Shown: positions 52,765 to 63,252, counted from the first letter of the stretch. The stretch is 64,000 bases of DNA from Deinococcus aerophilus (GCF_014647075.1 NZ_BMOM01000014.1:1-64000), one strand, 5' to 3'. Numbers and translations: made by a program. The notes: a model not told the origin generated them from the sequence alone.

Positions 52765-53085
52765 TTGGCGACATTTGATGAAGGCCTGCTGCTGGGCATC
52801 TTGATCGGCGAGGGACACTTTGGCGGCGACGGCAAACAGCCACAGGTCACCCTGCGCATGCACACCCGCCACCTGCGGCTGTTTGAGACGCTGCTGCGGC
52901 TGTGCCCCGGTTCCAAGCTGTATGGCCCCTACGAACACGGGGGACGGCGGTATTACCAGTGGATGGCCCGCGGAGAGGTGCTGCGCGAGACCCTGCTGCC
53001 GATTCTGGAGCGCCTGCCCCTGCAGGAAATTGATGCCCACGTCTACGAACGCTACAGCGAGATGAAGCTGCGGTACGGCCTGTGA
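52765..53085 (+). CDS. Small LAGLIDADG-domain-like protein
   Basis: A 106-residue protein with [11 protein letters not shown] at residues 9-19, which fits the LAGLIDADG helix of homing endonuclease/DNA-binding folds, followed by an alpha-beta-beta-alpha-like pattern ([20 protein letters not shown], then [16 protein letters not shown]). A single-domain protein of this length would act as a dimer if active; an acidic residue (Glu16) takes the usual Asp place. Start is TTG at 52765 after AGGAGGGC. It lies between the parS-like repeats and rsmG. Host gene or domesticated element cannot be decided. Confidence 0.7.
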   Translation: MATFDEGLLLGILIGEGHFGGDGKQPQVTLRMHTRHLRLFETLLRLCPGSKLYGPYEHGGRRYYQWMARGEVLRETLLPILERLPLQEIDAHVYERYSEMKLRYGL

Positions 53086-53816
53086 ACGCCCGGATCCTGG
53101 ACCTGCTACGGCGGGGCGCAGATGAACTTGGCGTGGACGTGGAGGCCAAGCTGCCGCAGTTTGGTCAACTGCTCGAACTGCTGCAGCAGGGCAATGCCCG
53201 CTTCAACCTGACGGCCCTCAAATCGGAGGAGGACATCGTCCTCAAGCATTTTGTGGACTCCCTGAGCTGTCTGCGCGGCGGGTATTTCACCGCCTCAAAC
53301 CGCGTGCTGGATCTGGGAACCGGAGCAGGCTTTCCTACGCTGCCTCTGGCCCTGGTGCGGCCCGACCTGCGTTTTACGCCGGTGGATTCCATCCGCAAGA
53401 AAATTGGCTTTGTCGCGGAGACGGCCCGGGCGCTGGGCCTGGACCATGTGACGCCCCTAGTGGGCCGTGCCGAGACCCTGGGACGACAGACCGAACACCG
53501 CGCCGCCTATGACCGGGTGGTGGTCCGCGCCGTGGCCGCCCTGCCCATTCTGGTGGAGCTGGCCCTGCCGCTGCTACGTGAGGGCGGACTGCTCGTGGCC
53601 CAGAAAGGCCCGATAGGAGAAGACGAACTGAATGCTGGACGGCGTGCGGCCGGCGAGCTGGGGGGGCGGGTGCAGGTGGTGGATCCGTTTGGCCTGCCGC
53701 TGTCGGGCGACGCCCGGACCCTGGTGGTGGTCGAGAAGCTCCGGCCCACCCCCGAGAAGTACCCCCGGCGCGAGGGCGTTCCCAATGCCCAGCCGCTATT
53801 CTGGAAAACGAAGTGA
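53082..53816 (+). CDS. rsmG: 16S rRNA (guanine(527)-N7)-methyltransferase
   Basis: A 244-residue SAM methyltransferase (GidB). Motif I is [26 protein letters not shown] and [11 protein letters not shown] are characteristic. It methylates G527 of 16S rRNA. It starts with GTG overlapping the previous stop by four bases, and is followed 61 nt later by parA, the classical arrangement near the origin. Confidence 0.95.
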   Translation: MNARILDLLRRGADELGVDVEAKLPQFGQLLELLQQGNARFNLTALKSEEDIVLKHFVDSLSCLRGGYFTASNRVLDLGTGAGFPTLPLALVRPDLRFTPVDSIRKKIGFVAETARALGLDHVTPLVGRAETLGRQTEHRAAYDRVVVRAVAALPILVELALPLLREGGLLVAQKGPIGEDELNAGRRAAGELGGRVQVVDPFGLPLSGDARTLVVVEKLRPTPEKYPRREGVPNAQPLFWKTK

Positions 53817-53877
53817 GGTCACGACATGACAACAGGCCAGTGGAAGCGACGCGGATGAGCGGCGGAGAGGGGCCGGA

Positions 53878-54627
53878 ATGAAGGTGCTTGGTCTGGTCAA
53901 TCAGAAGGGGGGGGTGGGCAAGACCACCACCGCCATCAACCTCGCGGCATATCTGGCGGCGGGCGGGCGGCGGGTACTGCTGCTCGACATGGACCCGCAG
54001 GGCAATGCGACAAGCGGGCTGGGACTGCGCGGCGCCGAACACGGCCTGTACGAGGCCCTGGGAGAGCCCGCCCGCGCCGCCGAGTTCACGCGGCCCACCG
54101 AGCAGGCGGGGCTGGACGTGCTGCCCGCAACGCCGGACCTCGCCGGGGCGGGCGTGGAACTCGCCGACGACCCGGACGCGCTGGGCCGCCTGCTGGCGAG
54201 CATCCACGGTTACGATCTGGTTCTGGTGGACGCTCCGCCCAGCCTGGGGCCGCTGACCGTCAACGTGCTGGCCGCCGCCGACGCCCTGCTGATTCCACTG
54301 CAGGCCGAGTACTACGCGCTGGAAGGCTTGGCCGGCCTGATGGAAACGGTGGAGCGGGTGCAGGGAGGCCTGAATCCGCGCCTGAAGGTGCTCGGCGTGG
54401 TGCTCACCATGTTCGACGGCCGCACCAATCTGGCCCAGGAGGTCGAAACCATGGTGAGGCGCCACTTCGGAGATCTGGTGTTCTGGTCAGTGATTCCGCG
54501 CAACGTGCGGCTGTCCGAGGCCCCCAGCTTCTCCAAACCGATCAACGCCTTTGCCCCGCTGTCCAGCGGTGCGGCGGCCTACAAGCGTCTGGCGGAGGAG
54601 GTGATGGCCCGTGTCGAAAAAAACTAG
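53878..54627 (+). CDS. parA: Chromosome partitioning ATPase ParA
   Basis: A 249-residue Walker-type ATPase with [16 protein letters not shown] at residues 8-23 (deviant Walker A), [15 protein letters not shown] and the LVDAPPSLG Walker B region. It binds nucleoid DNA when ATP-bound and moves ParB-parS complexes. The parB gene starts 17 nt before the parA stop. The short form without N-terminal HTH is the chromosomal type. Confidence 0.95.
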   Translation: MKVLGLVNQKGGVGKTTTAINLAAYLAAGGRRVLLLDMDPQGNATSGLGLRGAEHGLYEALGEPARAAEFTRPTEQAGLDVLPATPDLAGAGVELADDPDALGRLLASIHGYDLVLVDAPPSLGPLTVNVLAAADALLIPLQAEYYALEGLAGLMETVERVQGGLNPRLKVLGVVLTMFDGRTNLAQEVETMVRRHFGDLVFWSVIPRNVRLSEAPSFSKPINAFAPLSSGAAAYKRLAEEVMARVEKN

Positions 54628-55480
54628 CCTGGGCCGTGGGCTTGATGCCCTGCTCGCCCGGCCTGCGGGTGAAGCGGCCGCAATGGTGGGAACGCCCACC
54701 AGCGGCGCACAGACCCTGGACATCACGCGGATTGTGCAGGCGGCCTACCAGCCCCGCCAGGTTTTCGAACCCGAGTCGCTGGCCGAACTGGCCCAGAGCA
54801 TCCGCGAGAAGGGCGTGCTGCAGCCGCTGCTTGTGCGGCCCCGCGGCGAGGCTTTTGAGATCGTGGCGGGAGAGCGGCGCTGGCGGGCCAGTCAGCTTGC
54901 AGGGCTCACCGAGTTGCCGGTCATCATCCGTGATCTGGGGGACCGTGAGGCGCTGGAAATCGCCATCGTGGAAAACCTGCAGCGCGAGGACCTGGGACCG
55001 CTGGAAGAGGCGCGCGCCTACCAGACGCTGCTGGATCAGGGACTGAATCAGGAGGGAGTGGCGCGGGCGGTGGGCAAGGGCCGCAGCACAGTGTCCAACG
55101 CCCTGCGCCTGCTGACGCTGAACGAGGCCGCTCTGCGTGCGCTGGATTCCGGCAAGATCAGCGCCGGGCACGCCCGCGCGATCCTGGCCCAGCCGGACGG
55201 CGACCGGGCCTGGGCGCTGGAGCAGATCACCGCACGCGGACTGAGCGTCCGGGAAGCCGAGGCCCTGCGGCGCGGCGCCCGCCCGGCCGGCTCCGACTCC
55301 CAGCCCATCAAGGTCAATCCTCCGCGCACCTACCGCCAGCTGGAGCTGGACCTGAGCCGCCGCACCGGCACCCGGGTCCGCATTACCGGTGAGGACCGGG
55401 GGCGCGTGGAACTCGCCTACGCTTCGCGCGAGGAGCTTGACCGACTGCTGGGGCTGCTCGGCTTCGAGGCCGAGGAATAG
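54611..55480 (+). CDS. parB: Chromosome partitioning protein ParB
   Basis: A 289-residue centromere-binding protein. The N-terminus is GRGLDALLA; the ParB/CTP-binding domain includes [18 protein letters not shown] and [12 protein letters not shown]; the HTH region is [24 protein letters not shown]; the C-terminus holds a dimerization helix. Starts with GTG overlapping parA. The closest candidate parS sites are the duplicated elements 2 kb upstream. Confidence 0.95.
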   Translation: MSKKTSLGRGLDALLARPAGEAAAMVGTPTSGAQTLDITRIVQAAYQPRQVFEPESLAELAQSIREKGVLQPLLVRPRGEAFEIVAGERRWRASQLAGLTELPVIIRDLGDREALEIAIVENLQREDLGPLEEARAYQTLLDQGLNQEGVARAVGKGRSTVSNALRLLTLNEAALRALDSGKISAGHARAILAQPDGDRAWALEQITARGLSVREAEALRRGARPAGSDSQPIKVNPPRTYRQLELDLSRRTGTRVRITGEDRGRVELAYASREELDRLLGLLGFEAEE

Positions 55481-55515
55481 AGCGCCGCGCGGCAGGGGAG
55501 AACAGGGGAGGAGAG

Positions 55516-55547
55516 GAGCGCTGGTCCGTCACACGGGACCAGCGCTC
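55516..55547. terminator. Bidirectional hairpin between parB and ackA
   Basis: GAGCGCTGGTCC/GGACCAGCGCTC (55516-55527 and 55536-55547), loop eight nucleotides, between convergent stops. No T-run follows on either side. Confidence 0.65.
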
Positions 55548-56730
55548 AATCGCTGTTCAGCAGACCTTGAGCCTCACGCGCGATCATCCACTCCTCGTTG
55601 GTGTTGATGACCAGCGCAGGTGGGCTGTCCGGCGCAGTGATGATGCCGGGATGGCCGCGGACTGCCCGCCCGTTGGCTTCCTGATCCACAGCAAACCCAA
55701 GGACCCTCAGCCGTGTCAGGGTGGCGGCCCGCACCGAGGCACTGTTCTCGCCGATACCGCCGGTAAAGACCACGCCGTCGAGCCCACCCAGCGATACGGC
55801 CATGGCGGCAATGGAGCGGGCCAGCCGGTTCACGAAGATGTCGATGGCCAGCTGCGCCTGGGCGTGGCCGCGTGCCGCCGCCTCTTCCAGCTCACGCATG
55901 TCGTTCGTCAGCCCCGACAGGGCGAGCAGGCCGCTTTCCCGGTTGAGGGCCGCCGTGACCTCAGTCAGGCTCAGGCCCGCCTGACGCGAGATGTAGTCGT
56001 GCAGCCCCGGGTCGACGTCGCCGCTGCGGGTTCCCATCACCAGTCCCTCCAGCGGCGTGAGGCCCATGCTGCTGTCCACGCTGCGCCCGCCCAGGACGGC
56101 GCAGACGCTGCAGCCGTTGCCCAGATGGGCGGTGACCAGCTTCAGCTCCGTCAATGGGCGGGCCAGCAGCTGCGCCGCCTCGGCCGCGACAAAAGCGTGG
56201 CTGGTGCCATGAAAGCCGTAGCGGCGAACTCCGTGCTGGCGATACCAAGCCTCTGGCACGGCATAGCGGTAGGCGACCTCGGGCATGGTCTGGTGGAAGG
56301 CCGTGTCGAAGACAGCCACCTGGGGCAGATCCGGAAAGGCGCGGATGGCCGCCTTGATGCCGGCGATGTTGGCTGGGTTGTGCAGCGGAGCCAGCGGCAC
56401 ACAGGTGCGGATGGCCTCCAGAACCTCGGGCGTGATGAGTGCCGGGGCGCTGAAACGCTCGCCCCCATGCACGACCCGGTGGCCCACCGCCCGCAGCTGA
56501 CCCCACAGGCCCAGCCGGCCCAGCTCGGCCAGCACCAGATCCAGCGCCTGTGCGTAGCTGCCTCCCTTGAGGGCATGCGTCTGCCGCTCGCCACCGCGGT
56601 CCATCCGCATTGAGGCCGCCTCGCTGCCCAGCCGCTCGGCCAGTCCCGACAGCCGCACCTCACCGCTGCCCGGATTGACCACGGCGAACTTCAGGCTGCT
56701 GCTGCCGCTGTTGAGAACCAGAATCCACAT
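55546..56730 (-). CDS. ackA: Acetate kinase
   Basis: A 394-residue ASKHA-fold kinase converting acetate and ATP to acetyl phosphate. Signatures: LVLNSGSSSLKFAVV at the N-terminus, RVVHGGERF, FDTAFHQTMP, RRYGFHGTSHAFV, AHLGNGCSVCAV, and MGLTPLEGLVMGTRSGDVDP (in part MGLTPLEGLVMG). No phosphotransacetylase lies adjacent. It converges with parB. Confidence 0.97.
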   Translation of the reverse strand: MWILVLNSGSSSLKFAVVNPGSGEVRLSGLAERLGSEAASMRMDRGGERQTHALKGGSYAQALDLVLAELGRLGLWGQLRAVGHRVVHGGERFSAPALITPEVLEAIRTCVPLAPLHNPANIAGIKAAIRAFPDLPQVAVFDTAFHQTMPEVAYRYAVPEAWYRQHGVRRYGFHGTSHAFVAAEAAQLLARPLTELKLVTAHLGNGCSVCAVLGGRSVDSSMGLTPLEGLVMGTRSGDVDPGLHDYISRQAGLSLTEVTAALNRESGLLALSGLTNDMRELEEAAARGHAQAQLAIDIFVNRLARSIAAMAVSLGGLDGVVFTGGIGENSASVRAATLTRLRVLGFAVDQEANGRAVRGHPGIITAPDSPPALVINTNEEWMIAREAQGLLNSD

Positions 56731-56816
56731 GCCCGCATTCTTTCAGACCCGTCTGGTCTTGGGGATTGCCGGTGCCCAGCGTTCTTTCAGGTCCAGCGTT
56801 CCGCGTGCCTGGGAAA

Positions 56817-57275
56817 TCAGCGCATCCGGGTGAGCCGCCGCACCTCGCCCAGGCCCTCAACGTGTTCCAGGCGCAGAATCGGGGCGTCCGGGTAATCGGC
56901 GTACAGCCCCTCGCCCCACTCGATCACGCTCAGGCGGCTGTCCGCGATCAGGTCCTCCAGGTCCATCTCATACAGCTCCTGCACATCGCGGACGCGGTAG
57001 GCGTCCACATGCAGCGCGCGGCCCGACGGAGTCGGGTAGGCGTGCATCAGGGCGTAGGTCGGGCTGGTGACGGGCCCGTCAAAGCCCAGCGCACCGATCA
57101 GCCCTCCGGTCAGGGTGGTCTTGCCGGCGCCCAGCTCGCCTTCCAGGAACAGCACCGCGCCGGGCGACAGTGCGGGCACCAGGGCGGCCCCCAGGGCGCG
57201 TTGTTCGTCGGGGCCCTGCAGGTGCCGGACCTCTCCCACCTGCAAGAGGTCTGCCAGAGTGTGCGCGCGGGTCAT
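56817..57275 (-). CDS. tsaE: tRNA threonylcarbamoyladenosine biosynthesis protein TsaE
   Basis: A 152-residue P-loop ATPase needed for t6A37 tRNA modification. GELGAGKTT is at about residues 46-54, VTSPTYALMHAYP and DAYRVRDVQEL are typical of TsaE. Start ATG at 57275, eight nucleotides after TAGCAT, so probably leaderless; an upstream frame start is not conserved. It lies 42 nt before the end of the coiled-coil gene on the same strand. Confidence 0.92.
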   Translation of the reverse strand: MTRAHTLADLLQVGEVRHLQGPDEQRALGAALVPALSPGAVLFLEGELGAGKTTLTGGLIGALGFDGPVTSPTYALMHAYPTPSGRALHVDAYRVRDVQELYEMDLEDLIADSRLSVIEWGEGLYADYPDAPILRLEHVEGLGEVRRLTRMR

Positions 57276-57283
57276 CACCGCCC

Positions 57284-57289
57284 ATGCTA
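57284..57289 (-). promoter_or_regulatory. -10 box, leaderless-type promoter of tsaE
   Basis: TAGCAT on the minus strand eight nucleotides before the ATG at 57275. Confidence 0.4.
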
Positions 57290-57317
57290 GAGCAGGGCCC
57301 GCCAACTTGCCCCCGGC

Positions 57318-59132
57318 TCAGCGGGGCGAACGGGTAATTTCCCAGCGCCCTGCCGCGTGCCGGGCTTCCCAGCGCTCACCGGGACCGCTCAGCGTCAGCT
57401 CGGTGAGGTTCAGGTCCCCGGCCAGCGCAATCAGCTGCAGCAGAGGGGCAGGCAGCGGCTCCTGCTCGCCGCCGGACAGCTGGCCTCCCTGGAGGGTCCA
57501 GGTCTGGACACCGGTGCCGGCGATGGTCTGCGGCGCGGCGGGCCACGCTCCCTCGGCCTCGCCTCCGAGCTCGAACACGTCGAGCAGTCCATTCAGGGCT
57601 TCGTTTCCGAAGGAGGCCGTGACTTCCTGCGCCGCGCGGTGCTCGGCCTGGGCCTCGGTCAGCAGGGCCTCGGCGTCGCTCAGGGTCTGGGCATAGCGCT
57701 CCTGGGCCGCGCGGCTCATCGTCCCCAGCCGGCGCTGGGCGCGCAGGGTATCGGCCAGGCGGCCCAGACGCTGGATGGTCTCTCCGGCGAGGTCACGGAC
57801 CGCGTCATACTCGGCCACCACGCGGTCGGCGCGGGCATCGAAGCTCTCGCGCTCCTGGGCCGCGGCGCCCCTGCGGCGTTCCAGCACCGCCCACAGGGTG
57901 TCGAGGTCCACGGCGGCGCCCGCAGCCAGCTGCGTCTGCGCCCAGTCCAGCAGGGGGGCCAGCTCGGCGGCGGCGCCGGGAATGTCGCGGGCCGAGCGCT
58001 CGATTTCGCGCAGTTCACGCTGGAGGCCCAGACCGCCCTCGCCGCGCTTGAGGGCGTCCAGCGTGCCACGCAGCTCGTGCAGTTCGTCATTGGCGAGGTT
58101 GCCGCCGTCCAGCAGGTGCCGCGCGGCGTCCAGGGCCACGCGCACGTCGGCGCCGGCGTCCAGGCCCGCGAGCTGCTGTTCCAGACTGGTCAGCTGCGCA
58201 CGCTGCTCGGTCAGGACGGTGTCGCGCACCATGCGCAGCGACTCGCGCCAGCTTTCCACCGCGTCGGTCGTGAGCTGGCCGGCGGCGGCCTCGCCGCGCA
58301 GTCCCGCCTGACGGTCGCGCAGGTCGGCGCGGGCCTGCAGCAGCGAGGCGAACTCGCGGTCCAGCGCGTTCAGGACGCCCTGAATGTGTTCCTGTTCCAG
58401 GGCGAGCACCCGGGCCTGGGCTTCCGGATCCAGGGACGGATTGCCCGGCATCCCCTGCACCACCGAGGATTCCAGCAGCTTGCGCAGGCCGTAGGTCAGG
58501 GTACGGGCGCGCTCGACCTCTCCGGGCAGCAGCGTGCCCTGCTGCTGGGCCTCGTCAATCTGGACAACCAGGGCGTCCAGGCGGCGCACCTCGCGGCCGC
58601 CCATGCCCTGCACCCGCGTCAGGGCGGCGCGCAGCTCGGCAAGGTCCTGTGCCTGCGCGACCAGTCCCTCCTGCAGGCGGCGGTCCATCTGCGCGACGAG
58701 CTCCTGTCCCTCCTGGACCAGCGCCCCGATGTCGCGCCCCTCTTCCTCCTCCTGGCGGGCAACGCTCAGGATGCCGCGCAGGCGCTGGGTCTCGGGCCAG
58801 TCGAAATACAGCGAGAACCGGCGGGCGCTGTCCTCCAGGGGCAGCAGCGAATGCTCGACCGTGCTGGCGGCCGGGCGCTCCTGGCTGGTCTTGAGCAGCT
58901 CGTCGAGCACCTCCGACACCCGGCGCTTGGCCAGGGGGGCGGGCACGCTGAGCTGCAGCCGCTTGAACACCTCACGTTTGAGGATGTCCTCCAGGGCGGC
59001 GGCGTCCAGCTGGGCGGGGGTGGTGCCGCGGGCCCCGGCGGCGTCCTGCAGGATGCGTTCCAGCGCGCGCGGCGAGACCAGATCTCCCAGCATCTGAACG
59101 GGCAGCCGGTGCAGGCCGGAGGCTGCCATCAC
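57318..59132 (-). CDS. Large coiled-coil protein sharing an N-terminal domain with the Roadblock protein
   Basis: A 604-residue soluble protein. Residues 18-80 (LVSPRALERILQDAAG onward) are predicted helical and align by eye with the N-terminus of the Roadblock protein encoded two genes upstream (VVSARAAETMLQ). From about 100 to 480 it is a long coiled coil rich in Leu, Glu, Arg, Ala and Gln; the last 100 residues form a small domain (QTIAGTGVQTWTLQGGQLSGG, EARHAAGRWEI). It is the third gene of the unit, overlapping the second by four bases. No known family is recognized; a scaffold role is inferred only. Confidence 0.75.
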   Translation of the reverse strand: MMAASGLHRLPVQMLGDLVSPRALERILQDAAGARGTTPAQLDAAALEDILKREVFKRLQLSVPAPLAKRRVSEVLDELLKTSQERPAASTVEHSLLPLEDSARRFSLYFDWPETQRLRGILSVARQEEEEGRDIGALVQEGQELVAQMDRRLQEGLVAQAQDLAELRAALTRVQGMGGREVRRLDALVVQIDEAQQQGTLLPGEVERARTLTYGLRKLLESSVVQGMPGNPSLDPEAQARVLALEQEHIQGVLNALDREFASLLQARADLRDRQAGLRGEAAAGQLTTDAVESWRESLRMVRDTVLTEQRAQLTSLEQQLAGLDAGADVRVALDAARHLLDGGNLANDELHELRGTLDALKRGEGGLGLQRELREIERSARDIPGAAAELAPLLDWAQTQLAAGAAVDLDTLWAVLERRRGAAAQERESFDARADRVVAEYDAVRDLAGETIQRLGRLADTLRAQRRLGTMSRAAQERYAQTLSDAEALLTEAQAEHRAAQEVTASFGNEALNGLLDVFELGGEAEGAWPAAPQTIAGTGVQTWTLQGGQLSGGEQEPLPAPLLQLIALAGDLNLTELTLSGPGERWEARHAAGRWEITRSPR

Positions 59133-60796
59133 AGGTCCTCATCCCAGTCGAGGCTCTGGCTGGCGGGAATGGCCGGATCGGCGCGGCGGCCCAGAAGGCC
59201 GAACTGCTGGCACAGTCCGCGGAAGCCGTAGGCGCTCAGTCCGATGGCCAGCGCCGAGAGCAGCGCCCACACCGGCAGGGCGTAGGTGCCCTGGGTCAAT
59301 GTGAGGTTGCTGGCACCGCGCAGCGCCCCCACCCCGGCCACGTCGCCGATGGCACCCAGCAGGCCGAACAGCCCCTCCAGGAACACCGGCATCAGCAGCA
59401 GGGCCAGCCCCACCGCAATGGCCCGCCAGTACGGATTGCGCCCGCCGAAGGCCAGGTTCAGCAGGTACAGGGGAACGGCGCACAGTCCGGCCAGCAGGGC
59501 AAAGACGAGCACGCGCAGCCAGCCGCTGAAGGTGCGTGAAACGCCCAGCGAGGCGCGGTCCAGCGCACTGATCTCCTCGCCCGCAGCGCGGCGTTCCAGG
59601 TTGCTCAGGCCACCGATCAGCGCCTGCACGTCTCCGGGCCGCAGGGGGCTGCGGGTCTGGGCCGCGTTCACGTCGGCAACCAGCGCGTCGTAGCCCTGGG
59701 CCGTGCGCAGCGCCGCCGGCACCCTGGCCAGGGCGGACTGGGCCTGCGTCAGCTGTCCGCGCGCTCCCACCGGGTCGCCGTGACCGGCGGCCGAGAGGGC
59801 CCGGCCCAGCGCGGAGTACACGGCGGCCGTCCGGTCTGTGCCGGTGGAGGGAGCCACAGCCGGAGAAGCCGCTGGGGGTGGTGCCGGCGGGGTCACCTGA
59901 TTTTGCGGAGATGTGGCGGCCGGAGTCACCGGGGAGGGAGCGGCGGGAATGGTGGGAGGCGTCGCTCCCGGCGCCGTGCTCGCGGCGGCTTCACCCGTTG
60001 CATGGGTGGCCGGAGCGGGGGCGCTGGTGGAAGCCGGGGCCGAGGCCAGCGAACTGGCCAGCGTCTGGGTGCCCTGCCTCAGGGTGGTCAGCGAAGTGTT
60101 CAGCGCCGCGGTGTCTCCGCCGGTGAGCTGCCGCAGCGCGTCGCCGAACTGCGAAACCTTCAGGCCCCCGCCGGACGCGGCGTCCTGCACCACCGTGAAC
60201 CAGCCCGTGGCGCGGGCCAGGTTCAGATAGGAGGCGGGCGTCTGTTCGGGCCGGCTGGCAGCCAGCGCCGCCGAGACCTTCTGGACCGCTGCGCGTTGCA
60301 GGCGCCACGCGACCCGGGGCAACTGCCCGCCCGCGCTGTCGGCCTTCAGGGCCGTGGTGGCCTCGTTGCTCAGTCCGAATTCGCGGGCGAGCAGCCCCAG
60401 CTGGGTCGGGGTTCCCTCTGGCGTGCCCCCCGACAGACCCGCGAGGGTCTGGTCGTACAGCGCGCGGCGCATCAGGCCGCGGGCGAGCAGCACCTGCGCT
60501 TCCAGTTCGGCGGGCGTGCGGGCCAGTGCGCCGCGCGCTCCTTCCAGCGCTCCGCGCAGGCCGGTGGTGAGCTGACGGTTGCGCAGCGTCGGCTCCAGCC
60601 GGGTGAAGGCGGCCTGCGCCGCGTCGAGCTGCGCCAGCGCCGCTCCTGCCGAGTTCGCCCGCGCCCGAACCGCCGCGTCCAGGCTGGCGGCCAGGGCGCT
60701 GTAGGCCTCCAGGCTCTGGGCCTGTGCGGAGGGGGCCGTCATGCCCAGGCCCAGGGCGCCGAGCAGCATCAGTCTGTGAACACTTGAACGGATCAT
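59129..60796 (-). CDS. Exported membrane protein with helical repeats and Pro/Ala linker
   Basis: A 555-residue protein with a signal peptide (residues 1-26, ending AQAQ), a helical extracytoplasmic region to about 250 rich in Ala, Leu and Arg, a Pro/Ala/Thr linker (about 255-330), another helical segment, then three or four C-terminal membrane helices (from about 440, e.g. LRVLVFALLAGLCAVPLYLLNLAF, GLALLLMPVFLEGLF) and a short acidic cytoplasmic tail (DWDEDL). The start ATG overlaps the Roadblock gene stop (ATGA). It could link an outside signal to the soluble partners. Confidence 0.72.
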   Translation of the reverse strand: MIRSSVHRLMLLGALGLGMTAPSAQAQSLEAYSALAASLDAAVRARANSAGAALAQLDAAQAAFTRLEPTLRNRQLTTGLRGALEGARGALARTPAELEAQVLLARGLMRRALYDQTLAGLSGGTPEGTPTQLGLLAREFGLSNEATTALKADSAGGQLPRVAWRLQRAAVQKVSAALAASRPEQTPASYLNLARATGWFTVVQDAASGGGLKVSQFGDALRQLTGGDTAALNTSLTTLRQGTQTLASSLASAPASTSAPAPATHATGEAAASTAPGATPPTIPAAPSPVTPAATSPQNQVTPPAPPPAASPAVAPSTGTDRTAAVYSALGRALSAAGHGDPVGARGQLTQAQSALARVPAALRTAQGYDALVADVNAAQTRSPLRPGDVQALIGGLSNLERRAAGEEISALDRASLGVSRTFSGWLRVLVFALLAGLCAVPLYLLNLAFGGRNPYWRAIAVGLALLLMPVFLEGLFGLLGAIGDVAGVGALRGASNLTLTQGTYALPVWALLSALAIGLSAYGFRGLCQQFGLLGRRADPAIPASQSLDWDEDL

Positions 60797-61527
60797 GCCG
60801 CCACCTCTAGGCCCTGCAATTCCACCAGCAGCCGGCCCACATTGGCCTGTGCTCCTGCCGGCGTTCCCACCACCACTGCCACACAGTACCCGCCCAGCGG
60901 GCGCATACACACCGTCCGTGCTCCCAGGTCGGCCGACATCAGCCGCAGGGTGCGTCCCCGGAACAGCATGGCCGTCGCGGCGACCACGCCCCCCATTCCC
61001 GAGGCTTCCTGCAGGCTCCGGGCCAGCAGCACCTCGCCGTTAGCGCGGCACAGCATCACGCCCTGGACCCCCGAGAGCCGCGCCAGATCACGCAGCAGTT
61101 CTTCCTGCCCGGCGGCGTGCGTCAGGTCGTAGCGGCGGCCCGGGGCGTGGCCATAGTCGGGGTCGTCAAATTCGAAGTCGTCTACCCCCAGCTCCGGTTC
61201 GTCCCAGCCGGCGTCGGACAGTTCGGTACCCTCGTCCCAGGCCGCCTGGGGCAGCGCCCCGGTGAACAGGGTGGGGGCCTTGGGGTACTGCGTCTCCAGT
61301 TGCCGCGCCAGAGACAGCAGTTCCTGGCGTGCGCGCGCCTGCGGCAGGACCGCCGAGAGCCGCGTCAGCAGCGGCCCGGACAGCACCCGCTGCATGTCCT
61401 GGGCCGTCAGGGTGTCCGGGCTCAGGTGGTTCTCGCGCAGCAGCGCCTGCAGCATGGTCTCTGCCGCCCGCGCCGAGACAACGCCCGACAGGGCGCGGAC
61501 AGTCATGGTGTACACAGCGTTGGTCAT
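60793..61527 (-). CDS. Roadblock/LC7-domain protein
   Basis: A 244-residue soluble protein. The C-terminal 120 residues match a Roadblock/LC7 (MglB-like) domain: LARLSGVQGVMLCRANGEVLLAR, then GMGGVVAATAMLF and CVAVVVGTPAGAQANVGRLL. Such domains pair as dimers and act on small GTPases or in polarity and motility systems. The N-terminal 80 residues resemble those of the coiled-coil protein of the same operon. No MglA-type GTPase is nearby. The ATG at 61527 is chosen over one four codons upstream because GAGGT lies just before it; another ATG follows at codon 8. Confidence 0.78.
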   Translation of the reverse strand: MTNAVYTMTVRALSGVVSARAAETMLQALLRENHLSPDTLTAQDMQRVLSGPLLTRLSAVLPQARARQELLSLARQLETQYPKAPTLFTGALPQAAWDEGTELSDAGWDEPELGVDDFEFDDPDYGHAPGRRYDLTHAAGQEELLRDLARLSGVQGVMLCRANGEVLLARSLQEASGMGGVVAATAMLFRGRTLRLMSADLGARTVCMRPLGGYCVAVVVGTPAGAQANVGRLLVELQGLEVAA

Positions 61528-61530
61528 CGG

Positions 61531-61548
61531 TAACCTCAAGCGAGGTTA
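61531..61548. promoter_or_regulatory. Inverted repeat at the start of the Roadblock operon
   Basis: TAACCTC-AAGC-GAGGTTA lies 4 nt upstream of the ATG. As DNA it would cover the likely -10 box (TAACCT) and start site, so it may be an operator; as RNA it would mask the ribosome site (GAGGT). The sequence cannot tell which. Confidence 0.45.
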
Positions 61549-61670
61549 GCCGGGGGCCACTTACACTTTTGTCTCACGCTGGGGCGTTCAGGCCGCCGCC
61601 GGCCCGCCCGTGTTCCACCGGAGCGGTCTGGCCCACGGTACGGGCCACCTGGCTCCTGTGCGCTGCTTGC

Positions 61671-61676
61671 TATACT
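61671..61676 (+). promoter_or_regulatory. -10 box of the tRNA-Arg gene
   Basis: TATACT with an upstream TGC (extended -10) about 58 nt before the tRNA. Confidence 0.5.
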
Positions 61677-61733
61677 CTCCGGCGCACGCGCTTGCCCACC
61701 GCGGACGCGGACTGCGCCTGCGCCCCTGAACCT

Positions 61734-61810
<77 letters not shown>

Positions 61811-61818
61811 CATACAGA

Positions 61819-61861
61819 ACAGCAGAACCTCCCACCATCCGGCTGGGAGGTTCTGCTGTTT
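61819..61861 (+). terminator. Terminator of the tRNA-Arg gene
   Basis: Perfect 15-bp stem (61819-61833 and 61845-61859), loop 11 nt, followed by TT. It begins 9 nt after the tRNA. Confidence 0.85.
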
Positions 61862-61901
61862 GATGTTGCAGCGGTGGAACCGGGCCGGGACTGGCCTGCC
61901 C

Positions 61902-63047
<1,146 letters not shown>

Positions 63048-63197
63048 GTGCGGAGTCTAAGCGTCCCTTCCTTACAAATTTGCCTCTGCGCGCCTGCGGC
63101 TCCGGAGGCTTCCTGAGCCCGCAAACCGCGGCCCCAGATACCCCGAACCGCGCCGAACACCGTCAGGGAGGGTGTCCAGGAATCCACACCAATCCGC

Positions 63198-63226
63198 TCG
63201 ACTTTAGCTCCCGGAATGGGTAAAAT
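63198..63226 (+). promoter_or_regulatory. Promoter of the suf cluster
   Basis: -35 TCGACT (63198-63203) and -10 TAAAAT (63221-63226) separated by 17 nt. Transcription would begin near 63233, giving a leader of about 47 nt before sufC. Confidence 0.55.
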
Positions 63227-63237
63227 GGGCAGGTAAG

Positions 63238-63252
63238 TAGGAATCATTCTCA
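63238..63252 (+). promoter_or_regulatory. Fur-like box upstream of sufC
   Basis: TAGGAATCATTCTCA matches the 7-1-7 Fur pattern TGATAATNATTATCA at 10 of 14 defined positions. It lies immediately downstream of the predicted transcription start, suitable for repression by iron. Weak palindrome; low certainty. Confidence 0.35.
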
